Assembly: GCA_910588125.1 (NCBI GenBank)
Contig: CAJUPI010000004.1
Location: 55,222-119,221, forward strand
Source of the DNA: an uncultured Lachnospiraceae bacterium
GTDB taxonomy: Bacteria; Bacillota; Clostridia; Lachnospirales; Lachnospiraceae
Length of the DNA stretch: 64,000 nucleotides
Reading direction: 5' to 3'
Shown here piece after piece: positions 25,630-34,827 of the stretch. The notes beneath the pieces were generated by a model. The model was given only the letters and a program-made list of their open reading frames with translations, was not told the origin of the DNA and made no database searches. Positions within the stretch are counted from its first letter, which is position 1. Each line of letters starts with the position of its first letter. The translations under genes were made by a program, and so were the position numbers.

Positions 25630-28600
25630 ATGAAAGCTATCAAACGAAGGCTGGCCATCATTTTGGCAGCATTGTTGATGGTTCCGGCACAGCCAGCCCT
25701 GGCAGCAGAGCAATTGCTTCCGGAAGTGACAGAAGTAAGGGAGGCTGGGGAGTCCGGCGGGGAAAACAAAAAGGCAGGCCAGGAAGAAAGTGATGATGTG
25801 GCAGGCCAGGATTCAGAAAGGACAAGTGAGGAAGTAAGAGGAGACGATTTGGAAGAAGGGGCAGCGTCTGAGGAGGAAGGCACATCAAAAGAAGATGTGG
25901 TATCCGAGGAAGAAACGGCATCTGAGGAGAGAGAAATATCCGGAGAAGAAACGGCATCTGAGGAGGGAGAAATATCTGGAGAAGAAACGGCATCTGAGGA
26001 GGATAGAGTATCCAGAGAGGAAACGGAGTCTGAGGAGAAAGAAGTAGTCGAAAAGGAAACGGCATCTGAGGAGGGAGAAGTGTCCGAAAAGGAAACGGCA
26101 TCTGAAGGAGGGGAAATATCTCGGAAAGAAACGCCATCTGATGAGAAAGCCGTATCCGAAAAAGAAGGGCTATCCGAAATCGATGAGGGTTCAGAAAATG
26201 AGGAAGAACCTTTTGAAGAAGAGCTTCTTGATGATGATGATTTATGGATGAAAGATGTCAGTTTGGCGACTGGGGCAAATGCAAAAAAGGCAATCGTCCG
26301 GTCAGAAGAAGGAATCTTGTTTAATACGGGAAATCATGTATACCAGGTGGTCAGCAGAGAGGATTTTTTTGACAATGAGCTGGGAGATGCCTTCTTTGAA
26401 GAGGATGGAAGCTATACCATCAATATTCCGGAGATGAATCCTTTCTTTCCTTATGAGGTGGAATTTACTTATGAGGGAAAAAAGGTAAGAGAATGGTTTA
26501 TGACCCCGGATGATTGTGTGGAGATTGGCGGACATGCTTTCTATGTGTCGGCTTGCTTTGACGGGACTGTGGTGACACAGATGAGCCTGAAGGTAGCCGG
26601 AGATACGGTGGTGGTTTATCCAGAGGAGAAAGAATTTACGGATGAAGAACAGGGAGAAGTGAGTCCGTTGTCATTGTTGCCGTTGGATCAAAGGACATAT
26701 AATATCGATTTGGTAGGTTATACTCCAGCGGAATTGACAATGGTATCTTTAGATAAAATTTTCACAGGAGAAAAAGTTCTGCAGGATACAGATAAAATAG
26801 CATGGACGAAGCAAGGGGAAGAAAATTTTACTATCAGTTCGCCGGGAGACAAAATAGATTTAAGTTATGAGACCAGTTATAGTTATGGATTGTTTAATAT
26901 TCATAATATAGACTGGGCTATGATAGTAGGGGATGCAGATCAACTGAATAAGGATAACTTTCGTTATAACTTTTGTATATATGTAAAGAATTCGAGAAAT
27001 TGGATTAATGCAGAACTCTATACTCAGGACAGTTCAGGAGTAAGAACCAATATTGAATTATTGGGAAATGATGTAGAATATCAGGATAGCTATGGTTGCG
27101 AAAGAGAATTGAACATATGGGCACATTCGGATCAGCTAAGGGAAAATCGAACAGCATATGTTGGGCTGGATATTAATAATACGGGTTTTTCTGATATGGA
27201 ATATGCAGATCTTAAAGTCTATGAAGGAAAATTCACATCCGCTAAAGAGGCGTTGTCCGGAACTGATATCACAGACAAGATATTTGGCGTTGAGATGAAT
27301 AATACCGATGCCGGATATCAGATAGAATTATATGAAGATCTTTGGATTACCATGGTAACCTTTGATACCACTGGACAACCGACAGGATGTTTGCCTTTTA
27401 TGTTATATCTGGGAAGAAAAAATACGGAAAACCATGTCAGCAGTGGTAATCTATTTACCGTTTCAGGAGATAATAATATTATAGATATTACAGATAGGCA
27501 ACAAAACAGAAAACGAGATAAGTATAATGAAGTTACTTATACATTGTATAAAGGATATAAGGCAGAAGAAGTATATTATCTTAAATTGAGCTACTATACA
27601 GAAGGAAAATATAATGCATCAAAGGTAACAGCTGCTTATGTGGGAAACTATTCATCTATAGAAGAGTCTGTGAGAGCCGGAGGAGTAAATATCAAGGATG
27701 AATTGTTTGGAAATTCAAAACTTGGATTTCAGGCGGATTATAGTAAAGGTGTTGATTTTACTATTTTTGTAGGTGAAGATAGTACAGAAAATCAAGAGGT
27801 TTATCATTATAAGGTTAAAGCTGTAGAAGGTATGAAGGAACCTCCCCTGAGTAGTAATACATCAGTACAGTTTTTGGGTGTAGTGGATGAAAACGGAAAA
27901 AATATTGAGGCTCGTGTTCTGGAAACAAATAAAGATTCATATGCAGAAGGCTGTTATATCACAATTCTTGTGGGTAGAAATGTAAAACTCACAAAACTGG
28001 CATTAAAATTTTACGCTAATGATTTGAATTTATATGCAGAGGATAGTAGTAGTCCAGAGGTCAGTGGAAAAAGCTATCATGATTATTCCCAAGGTGTTGT
28101 ACAATTTACAGCTTCAGCGGAAAATGGAATAGGTTCAAGAAACTATTGGGTTCAGGTGGTACCGGCTGGAATAGAGGGAGGAAAGCTTTATGTCAACAGT
28201 TTGGCAGATAAAGAGGCAAAGACGAGGGTAGAAAACGGGATAACTTATTCTATTCGAGAAATGTATTTGGATGGCCGTTATAATTATGTCCATGATATTT
28301 TGCTGGTTAATATAGGGGAGGAAGAACTGCCTGCTCTTTCGGCGGAACTGGTATCAGAAGAGGTAGTGCTTGATGATTATTGGTCTTTAACCGGAAATTC
28401 TTCATTTATGGGAATTGATACTAGTCCAGTGTTTGAAGAGCATTTTGATATTTTATATGGAAAGTTATGGAACCAGGCAAAACTCCGTATCCGGGCGAGA
28501 GACGGAATGGCAGACGGACGGGATATCACGGGCACATTGACGATTAAGTCAGGGGAAAATATTTTGATGGTGCTGACATTGACGGGTACTGTCGGTGATC

Positions 28601-29859
28601 CGAGTATCACAACAAAAGAAATTCCTCAGGCAGTAAAGTATGTTCCCTACGGAACGATGATTCAAAATAATAATAAGTATCAATGGAATACGGTAAGCTA
28701 TTCTTATATAGGAGGTACGCTTCCCGGCGGGATGGAGATAAGGCCAAACGGAGAGTTGTACGGCGTTCCCACAGAGACAGGAACATTTACCTTTACCGTG
28801 AGAATGGATAATAGCTACGATGATTTTTCATCCAGTGAGCGAACTTTTACATTGACGGTAATTGAGAATACGGATGGCAATGTGGAGTCAGCCACGGATC
28901 AGGGATATTACCTGACAGAGCGGATCCAGAATATATCTATGAATTCGAACCAGGATCAGACGATGGTCTCTGAGGGTGTTTTTGACGAGTTTGTAGATCT
29001 CTTCCTGGACGGCGAAAAATTGGTGAAAGGCGTAGATTATGATGCCGAGTCAGGCAGCACGAGGATCACGATTCGGGGGCAGACGCTGAAAAAATCCAAT
29101 ACGCCAGGAAAACATACGCTGGGAATCGAGTTTAGAACAAAAGATACAAATACATTGAAACGTGCGGCACAAAACTATGAGATTACCAAAAAGAGCGGCG
29201 GAAGCAGCAGTGGAGGCAGCGGTGGCAGCAGTAGCAGCGGAAATACCAGCAGTAGTGGTTCTGCAAAAGCTTCGGTAACTAGTGATGCAAAAAAAGGACA
29301 AATGAATTCTCAGACAGGGATTATAACCGGAGCGGGTGCTGGTTATGCTCACTGGCAGCAGAATGAAGAAGGCTGGCAGCTGATATATGCAGATGGGACT
29401 ATGGCCAAAGGCCATATGGCAGAACAGTCAGATGGAACAGTGGTAGAGCAGATACTTTGGGAGTTGATCAATGGCCGGTGGTATGCTTTTGGCGCCGACG
29501 GCAATTTGAAATCCGGATGGGTATTTGACTATGCGCTGAGCGGATGGTATCTTGTGTCGTCGGAAAACGGAATGCAGTCCGGATGGTATCAGGATCCGAC
29601 GGATGGCTATTATTACTATCTGGAGCCGGTAACGGGAAAGATAGCAGCTGGCTGGAAGGAGATTGACAGAAAATGGTATTATTTTAATGAGATAATATTG
29701 CAGTCTACCTGGAACTATGATGTGAAAACCGGTTCGTGGTATTATGACACCAGAAGTAAGAATAAACCGTATGGTGCTATGTACAGCGACGAAATGACGC
29801 CAGATCGATATTTTGTAGGAAAAGATGGCGTCTGGGACGGGCAGGAGAAAAACAATTGA
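25630..29859 (+). CDS. Large secreted surface protein with acidic repeats and cell-wall-binding repeats
   Basis: 1409 residues. Signal peptide at about 1-27 (ending ALAAEQ). A Ser/Glu-rich low-complexity region at about 40-195 is built of imperfect 12-14-residue repeats of the type EETASEEGEISG. A long beta-rich region of unknown fold follows (about 205-980). An Ig-like module sits at about 1000-1080 (GTLPGGMEIRPNGELYGVP, TGTFTFTV) and a Ser/Gly linker at about 1185-1215. Four to five aromatic CW-binding repeats end the protein (GWQLIYADGTMAKG, GRWYAFGADGNLKSGW, RKWYYFNE), as in choline-binding-like wall proteins. Probably a wall-attached adhesin; no LPXTG motif. Bases 26700-28400 are clearly more AT-rich than the two ends, suggesting a mosaic gene. 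GGAGAG precedes the start. Confidence 0.8.
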   Translation: MKAIKRRLAIILAALLMVPAQPALAAEQLLPEVTEVREAGESGGENKKAGQEESDDVAGQDSERTSEEVRGDDLEEGAASEEEGTSKEDVVSEEETASEEREISGEETASEEGEISGEETASEEDRVSREETESEEKEVVEKETASEEGEVSEKETASEGGEISRKETPSDEKAVSEKEGLSEIDEGSENEEEPFEEELLDDDDLWMKDVSLATGANAKKAIVRSEEGILFNTGNHVYQVVSREDFFDNELGDAFFEEDGSYTINIPEMNPFFPYEVEFTYEGKKVREWFMTPDDCVEIGGHAFYVSACFDGTVVTQMSLKVAGDTVVVYPEEKEFTDEEQGEVSPLSLLPLDQRTYNIDLVGYTPAELTMVSLDKIFTGEKVLQDTDKIAWTKQGEENFTISSPGDKIDLSYETSYSYGLFNIHNIDWAMIVGDADQLNKDNFRYNFCIYVKNSRNWINAELYTQDSSGVRTNIELLGNDVEYQDSYGCERELNIWAHSDQLRENRTAYVGLDINNTGFSDMEYADLKVYEGKFTSAKEALSGTDITDKIFGVEMNNTDAGYQIELYEDLWITMVTFDTTGQPTGCLPFMLYLGRKNTENHVSSGNLFTVSGDNNIIDITDRQQNRKRDKYNEVTYTLYKGYKAEEVYYLKLSYYTEGKYNASKVTAAYVGNYSSIEESVRAGGVNIKDELFGNSKLGFQADYSKGVDFTIFVGEDSTENQEVYHYKVKAVEGMKEPPLSSNTSVQFLGVVDENGKNIEARVLETNKDSYAEGCYITILVGRNVKLTKLALKFYANDLNLYAEDSSSPEVSGKSYHDYSQGVVQFTASAENGIGSRNYWVQVVPAGIEGGKLYVNSLADKEAKTRVENGITYSIREMYLDGRYNYVHDILLVNIGEEELPALSAELVSEEVVLDDYWSLTGNSSFMGIDTSPVFEEHFDILYGKLWNQAKLRIRARDGMADGRDITGTLTIKSGENILMVLTLTGTVGDPSITTKEIPQAVKYVPYGTMIQNNNKYQWNTVSYSYIGGTLPGGMEIRPNGELYGVPTETGTFTFTVRMDNSYDDFSSSERTFTLTVIENTDGNVESATDQGYYLTERIQNISMNSNQDQTMVSEGVFDEFVDLFLDGEKLVKGVDYDAESGSTRITIRGQTLKKSNTPGKHTLGIEFRTKDTNTLKRAAQNYEITKKSGGSSSGGSGGSSSSGNTSSSGSAKASVTSDAKKGQMNSQTGIITGAGAGYAHWQQNEEGWQLIYADGTMAKGHMAEQSDGTVVEQILWELINGRWYAFGADGNLKSGWVFDYALSGWYLVSSENGMQSGWYQDPTDGYYYYLEPVTGKIAAGWKEIDRKWYYFNEIILQSTWNYDVKTGSWYYDTRSKNKPYGAMYSDEMTPDRYFVGKDGVWDGQEKNN

Positions 29860-29897
29860 AAACCGGATCCAATATCCAGGTTTTGAGCAGGAGGAGG

Positions 29898-30054
29898 GTG
29901 TTGTAAAATAAGCCGCCTGTCATTTCTCTATCCTGTGTTCGGATGATTCATGTACACATAGTCTGATCTTAATGGACACAGTCCGCCAATATCAGACAGT
30001 ATGTTCGTGAACAGCCGGACACAAGATAAGAGAAATGACGGGCTGTTTGTTTTT
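29898..30054. repeat. Family 2 palindromic element
   Basis: Starts TTGTAAAATAAGCC, then TCATTTCTCTATC and TGTGTTCGGA; ends GCCGGACACAAGATAAGAG followed by AAATGACGGGC. The outer parts are inverted repeats of each other. Lies just after the surface protein gene and may act as its 3' end. The rest of the 529-base gap to the next gene holds only a family 1 short copy. Confidence 0.7.
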
Positions 30055-30184
30055 TAACGCTTTCTATTCTTTGTATGAAATGAGTTAGGGCACTTTGCAA
30101 AAACTTCCGCATTTTATCACAGAATAGGACAGAATAACAAGAAAAAAGATTGTCTAATATTAAAAAATATGATATGGTAAATAA

Positions 30185-30228
30185 ATATCATTAAGTTTAT
30201 CTCTGAGAAAATTAGCTTAATGACATTG
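30185..30228. repeat. Family 1 palindromic element, minimal form
   Basis: ATATCATTAAGTTTATCTC...TTAGCTTAATGACATTG: only the two ends and the CTGAGA core remain. Confidence 0.55.
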
Positions 30229-30388
30229 TATGGTAATTTATCTATTTCCAATACCCTGGTTTGTGAGGGGTATCTTATGAACCCGAAATCTAAAAGTCGG
30301 GAGTTCATTCTTCTATCATATCCGGACGGCTTTGGCTGATCAGGAAAAATCTCAAGAGGAAATCAAATTATATCAGGAGGAAGTGCAT

Positions 30389-31639
30389 ATGAAGAAAAAC
30401 AAAAATTTTCAGGCAGACAGAACTTCCGTCTCCAGGAAAAAGCAGATGGGGAGATCTCAAAAAAGCTTAAGAAACCAGGAACCTTTGGCAAAATATTTTC
30501 CCAATATAAGATCTCGAAAAGAGGTTTTTGAGCTTATTTGTTCCAACAAAGAATTAAAAGATATCTTTTATCAGTGGAACGAGAGGGAGCAGAGTGCGTT
30601 TCTGGACTGTTGTACAGGTGCCAGAGGGATGAAAGTGTTGTATGACGGGATTTTTAAGGAGGTTTTTAATCCAGAAATAACGCCGGAAAGGCTGGAAGAA
30701 CTGCTATCTTTGCTAATAAAAAGAAAATTGAAAATAAGGCAGGTGCTTCCTAATGATTCCGTCCGTCTGGGGGCAGAATCATCACTGTTATATACGGATA
30801 TTATTATTCAGCTGGAGGATGGCAGCCTTGCTAATGTGGAAATTCAAAAGATTGGATATGCATTTCCCGGAGAAAGATGTGCCTGTTATTCTGCCGATCA
30901 TTTACTGAGACAGTATAAGCGGGTTCGTGGCGAGCAGGGAAAAAATTTTAATTATCGCAGTATCAAAAATGTCTATACTATCGTGTTTTTCGAACAATCT
31001 CCTAATGAGTTTCATAAATTTCCCGATCAATGGCTACATATATTTCGTCAACAATCAAATACAGGGCTTTTCCTGGAGCTATTACAAGAATATTATTTCA
31101 TTCCTCTTGACATTTTCAGAAAAACAATGGAAAATAAATGTATTGAAAATGGTTTAGAGGCATGGCTTGCATTTTTATGTTATGATGAGCCGGAGCGGAT
31201 TGAAGAGTTAATCTGTCAATATCCAAAGTTTAAAACCATGTACCAGGATATATATGAAGTTTGCAGAAATATGGAAAAGGTGATGAATATGTATTCGAAA
31301 GAACTTCAGGAGTTGGATCATAATACAGTGTTGTATATGATAGATGAGATGCAGGAGCAATTGAATAAGAAGACTGCAGAATTAGAGAAAATAAATATGC
31401 AATTGAAGGAAAGAGGGATAGAATTAGAGAGAAATATTGCCCAGCTGGAAGAGCAAGGTATTCAGCTGGAAGAGCAAGGTATTCAGCTGGAAGAGCAAGG
31501 TATTCAGCTAGAAGAGCAAGGTATTCAGCTGGAAGAGAAAGATGTTCAGCTGGAAAAGAAGGATGCGCAGCTGAAAGACTTGGAAGAGTTGGTGCGGCAA
31601 TTACAGGAGCAGATATCTGCTCTGCAGGGATGTAGCTGA
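30389..31639 (+). CDS. Rpn/transposase-associated PD-(D/E)XK nuclease family protein with repeat coiled coil
   Basis: About 416 residues; the start at 30389 follows TCAGGAGGAAG. Residues about 35-230 match the Rpn/PDDEXK_2 group (FKEVFNPEITPERLEELL, SLLYTDIIIQLEDGSLANVEIQ with the catalytic Asp and the E-x-Q/K site, HLLRQYKRVRGE). Such proteins are DNA endonucleases linked to recombination or to orphan mobile elements. The C-terminal quarter (about 330-416) is a coiled coil containing near-perfect tandem 7-residue repeats of the LEEQGIQ type. Family 2 and family 1 elements flank it on both sides, so it may be part of a mobile unit. Confidence 0.8.
   Translation: MKKNKNFQADRTSVSRKKQMGRSQKSLRNQEPLAKYFPNIRSRKEVFELICSNKELKDIFYQWNEREQSAFLDCCTGARGMKVLYDGIFKEVFNPEITPERLEELLSLLIKRKLKIRQVLPNDSVRLGAESSLLYTDIIIQLEDGSLANVEIQKIGYAFPGERCACYSADHLLRQYKRVRGEQGKNFNYRSIKNVYTIVFFEQSPNEFHKFPDQWLHIFRQQSNTGLFLELLQEYYFIPLDIFRKTMENKCIENGLEAWLAFLCYDEPERIEELICQYPKFKTMYQDIYEVCRNMEKVMNMYSKELQELDHNTVLYMIDEMQEQLNKKTAELEKINMQLKERGIELERNIAQLEEQGIQLEEQGIQLEEQGIQLEEQGIQLEEKDVQLEKKDAQLKDLEELVRQLQEQISALQGCS
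31440..31560 (+). repeat. Tandem 21-bp coding repeats in the Rpn-like gene
   Basis: Five to six copies of a 21-bp unit (GAAGAGCAAGGTATTCAGCT and one more base), four of them almost identical. Each codes for one coiled-coil heptad. Copy number can change without frameshift. Confidence 0.85.
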
Positions 31640-31658
31640 TTTTAATTATGGAAGAAGG

Positions 31659-31828
31659 TGCTGCAAAATAAACCGGCCGTTTCCCGCTCCTTTTTCCCTG
31701 GCGTACCTTCTGAGAAAATTAACGAAATGACATTGCTGCTCTTAACGGACTTTTCCCGTTAAGAGCAGGTTGTTTGTATGTGAACCATCCGAACACAGGA
31801 TAGGGAAATGACGGGAGCTTTTGCAATA
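31659..31828. repeat. Composite of family 2 and family 1 elements
   Basis: Family 2 ends (CTGCAAAATAAACCGG at left; CCGAACACAGGATAGGGAAATGACGGG and TTGCAATACC at right, quoted in part) enclose a family 1 half element at 31680-31735 (CCCGCTCCTTTTTCCCTGG, CTGAGAAAATTAACG, AATGACATTG). A small perfect hairpin, CTGCTCTTAACGG/CCGTTAAGAGCAG, lies inside and could terminate transcription. Confidence 0.65.
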
Positions 31829-31834
31829 CCCTTT

Positions 31835-33181
31835 TTAATAATGGAATTTTTTTTGTTTGCTTACCAAAAAAATCCCGGCTACCAGTACCGATAGAAATTC
31901 AGCTGCCACGATGGAGAACCAAATGCCGTCCAATTGCCAGATGAGAGGCAGAAGAAGCACGGCAGCAATCTGGAACACCAAAGTCCTCAGAGACGAGATT
32001 AGGGCGGAGGTCAGACCGTCGTTTAAAGCAGTAAAGAATCCTGAGCCAAAGATTGCAAATCCGGCAAACAGGAAGGAAAAAGCAAAGATCGCAAATCCAT
32101 GAAGAGTCATTTCCAGTAAGCTCTTGTCATATCCGACAAACAGACGGGAAAGAGGGCGGGCCAAAAACAGGGAGGAAGTAAACATAAGTAAGGCAAAGAT
32201 ACTGATGATTTCCAGGCTTTTTTTTCGAAGATTTTTCAACTCGCTGTAATTTCCAGCACCGTAATGATATCCGATCACCGGAGATACTCCTACGGAAAAT
32301 CCAATATAGGCAGCTAAAAAAATAAAATTCACATACATCAGTACCCCGTATGCGGCAACGCCGTCTTCACCGGCATAGCGGAGTAATTGCACATTGTAGA
32401 GCATGCTTACGAGAGAGGAGGAAATATTGCTCATCAACTCGGAAGAGCCGTTGGCGCATATCTTGAAGAAAGCCCTGCCGTCAAATCGTGCTTTGGTGAG
32501 TTTCAGCAGACTGGTGTTAGGACGGGCAAAGTAAAACAAGGGCAGAATTCCGCCGATACACTGGCCAATTCCGGTAGCGGCGGCTGCGCCTTCAAGACCC
32601 CAGGAGAATACCGCAATAAAAAGGGCGTCCAGTACAGCGTTAGTAAGCCCGGCCGCAAGGGTTATGTAAAGCCCAAGCTGTGGTTTCCCGGCTGTGGCAA
32701 AAAGACATTGAAATTCATACTGGAGAATCGAGGCAGGAATTGCAAGCAGAATTACTCTGCCGTAAACGAGGCAGTCCTCCAAAAGCTGTCCTTCCGCTCC
32801 CAAAACTATGGCAATGGGTCTGAGAAACAAAAAACCAAGGATCGTCAGGATAAAGCCAAAGGCCAGGGAGAGATAGATTAGCATGGAAAACAGTTCATTT
32901 GCTTTTTCAATTTTTCCTTTTCCCAGAGTCAGGGCAATCAGGGCCCCGCCGCCGGTGCCGAACATAAAACCTGCGCTCCCTAAGATCATCAGTATGGGTA
33001 TAATAAAATTGACAGCAGTAAATGCTGTTTTCCCGACATAGTTGGATACAAAAAATCCGTCAACCACCCCGTAAATGGATGTAAAAATCAGCATGATAAT
33101 GGATGGAAAGGTGAAATAAATCAATCGTTTGAAATTAAAATGGTCAGATAATTGTATGACCTGATGGTGTTTCCTAAACAT
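31835..33181 (-). CDS. MATE-family efflux transporter
   Basis: 448 residues with about twelve membrane segments in two homologous halves, typical of the MATE family. Such proteins use sodium or proton gradients to expel drugs and metabolites across the membrane. Conserved features include the GVVDGFFVSNYVG region near residue 38 and GTGGGALIALTLGKG near 78. It is 9 bases after the MarR gene and so part of a MarR-MATE operon, which points to ligand-induced efflux. Confidence 0.94.
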   Translation of the reverse strand: MFRKHHQVIQLSDHFNFKRLIYFTFPSIIMLIFTSIYGVVDGFFVSNYVGKTAFTAVNFIIPILMILGSAGFMFGTGGGALIALTLGKGKIEKANELFSMLIYLSLAFGFILTILGFLFLRPIAIVLGAEGQLLEDCLVYGRVILLAIPASILQYEFQCLFATAGKPQLGLYITLAAGLTNAVLDALFIAVFSWGLEGAAAATGIGQCIGGILPLFYFARPNTSLLKLTKARFDGRAFFKICANGSSELMSNISSSLVSMLYNVQLLRYAGEDGVAAYGVLMYVNFIFLAAYIGFSVGVSPVIGYHYGAGNYSELKNLRKKSLEIISIFALLMFTSSLFLARPLSRLFVGYDKSLLEMTLHGFAIFAFSFLFAGFAIFGSGFFTALNDGLTSALISSLRTLVFQIAAVLLLPLIWQLDGIWFSIVAAEFLSVLVAGIFLVSKQKKFHY

Positions 33182-33190
33182 AACTTTCTC

Positions 33191-33634
33191 CTATAGATTT
33201 TTAGCTTTGCCGCGAAGGGCAAGTAAAAAGGCTTCTGTCAGCTCGAGATATTTTTCCACATCTTCTCGCGGCCAGGAGGCAAAGATTTCATTTTCAGCCT
33301 TGATCACCTGGCCTGCCGTCTGCTCGGCCAGCAGTTTGCCGTGCTCAGTCAGACAGACCTTTTTTGATTTGGGGGTTATGGATTCCAGATAAAGGATACC
33401 GTTTGCCTCCAGCTTCCGGATGGAAGAATTGATTGTCTGTTTACTAAGGCCGGAACGGCGGCAGATATCCTGCAAAAGGCAGCTGTTTTTGTTATCGTTA
33501 TCGCATATGGTGTAAAGAATGAGCATGGCACTGTCAGAAAGCCCAAGCTTTAAAGATATCTCATGGTAGGCGGCGTCGATCTCGCTTAAAAGATGATTGA
33601 AGCGTTTCATTTCTTTTGAAAAACTACAGTTCAT
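33191..33634 (-). CDS. MarR-family transcriptional regulator
   Basis: 147 residues with a winged helix at about 35-105 (LLQDICRRSGLSKQTINSSIRKL as the HTH, then PKSKKVCLTEHGKLLAEQ as wing). Members are dimeric repressors released by phenolic or other small ligands. It heads the MarR-MATE operon under a consensus promoter carrying two matching palindromes, so autoregulation is likely. CTTGGAGGG precedes the start. Confidence 0.93.
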   Translation of the reverse strand: MNCSFSKEMKRFNHLLSEIDAAYHEISLKLGLSDSAMLILYTICDNDNKNSCLLQDICRRSGLSKQTINSSIRKLEANGILYLESITPKSKKVCLTEHGKLLAEQTAGQVIKAENEIFASWPREDVEKYLELTEAFLLALRGKAKNL

Positions 33635-33652
33635 AACAATATCCCTCCAAGT

Positions 33653-33701
33653 AGTATGAAATCGTACTAGGGATTATAGTATGATTTCGTACAATTGTCA
33701 A
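33653..33701 (-). promoter_or_regulatory. Promoter and twin operators of the MarR-MATE operon
   Basis: On the minus strand a perfect -35 TTGACA (33696-33701), a 17-base spacer and a perfect -10 TATAAT (33673-33678). Two related near-palindromes, AGTATGATTTCGTACA (33678-33693, in the spacer) and AGTATGAAATCGTACT (33653-33668, downstream of -10), start 25 bases apart. Bound MarR dimers would block the polymerase. Confidence 0.85.
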
Positions 33702-33888
33702 GAAAAAATATTTCATCGTGCATGAAAAATAGAAGAGGGATTGAATTTAAAGATAGGATGTGTGATAATAGAACGATATCAGGGATAGGGAATTTCTTCA
33801 GTCCCCTGTTGCCAAAAGATGGTGCCTGGGGCGTGCATCCCCTTGTTCACCGAGGTTGGCATTCTATAATAAAAAAGAGAAATCTGTG

Positions 33889-34821
33889 ATGACAGAAAAA
33901 TTTGAAAGGGTTTTGGTGATGGAACAGAAAATAAAGGGCGCGGTGCAGGATAATTATATGCGGGGAGTGGTGATGATTATTCTTTCTGCCTTTTGCTTTG
34001 CCTGTATGAATGTCATGGTTCGTCTTGCCGGGGAGATACCTTCTGTTCAGAAAAGCTTTTTCAGGAATCTGGTGGCAGCAGGATTTGCCGGGATGATTGT
34101 AGCAAGAGAGCATGTGCCTCTGCGGGTGGAAAAAAGGGGCAGGCTGCCTCTGACGGCCCGGTGCATTTTTGGAACGATTGGCATTCTCTGCAATTTTTAT
34201 GCGGTGGATCATCTTTTAGTGGCAGATGCTTCTATTTTGAATAAGCTTTCCCCATTTTTTGCCATTATTTTTTCTTATTTGTTGTTGCGGGAAAGGATTG
34301 CTTTTTTTCAGGCTGTCTGTGTGGGAACGGCTTTTGCTGGCTGCCTGTTTGTTGTAAAACCGGGTTTTCAGAACACGGTGTTGCTCCCGGCCCTGATTGG
34401 AGTAGGCGGCGGACTGGGGGCAGGGATTGCCTATACCATGGTGAGAAGGTTAGGAACGATAGGCGTTAAAGGATCCATTATTGTGTTTTATTTTTCCGTG
34501 TTCTCCTGCCTGATTGTGATGCCATGGATTTTGTTTCATTTTGTCCCCATGTCCCTGAAGCAATTTGCGGTGCTTTTGCTGGCGGGAGTGTTTGCCGCCG
34601 GAGGACAATTTTCGATAACATCGGCTTATACGTATGCGCCGGCAAAGAAGATTTCCATTTATGATTATTCTCAGATTATTTTTGCCACAGTGTTAGGGTA
34701 TGTGGTATTTCAGGAGATACCAGATGGCTATAGCTTGATAGGCTATACTTTGATTGTGACAGCCTCTCTGATGATGTTTTTTTATAATCGAAGAACAGAG
34801 GCTGATGAAAAGGAAAGGTGA
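33889..34821 (+). CDS. EamA-family (DMT superfamily) transporter
   Basis: About 310 residues with ten membrane segments in two EamA repeats (MIILSAFCFACMNVMVRLAG near the start; second repeat ending in FQEIPDGYSLIGYTLIV). Family members export or import amino acids, nucleotides or other metabolites. The start is uncertain: ATG at 33889 or at 33919, the latter with AAAGGG upstream. It is followed closely by the tatD gene. Substrate unknown. Confidence 0.9.
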   Translation: MTEKFERVLVMEQKIKGAVQDNYMRGVVMIILSAFCFACMNVMVRLAGEIPSVQKSFFRNLVAAGFAGMIVAREHVPLRVEKRGRLPLTARCIFGTIGILCNFYAVDHLLVADASILNKLSPFFAIIFSYLLLRERIAFFQAVCVGTAFAGCLFVVKPGFQNTVLLPALIGVGGGLGAGIAYTMVRRLGTIGVKGSIIVFYFSVFSCLIVMPWILFHFVPMSLKQFAVLLLAGVFAAGGQFSITSAYTYAPAKKISIYDYSQIIFATVLGYVVFQEIPDGYSLIGYTLIVTASLMMFFYNRRTEADEKER

Positions 34822-34827
34822 TTGGAT

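Noticed and set aside
31440..31560. Minisatellite sequencing artefact in the Rpn-like gene
   Set aside because: Units carry separate base differences and the frame stays open into a coiled coil, so it looks genuine.
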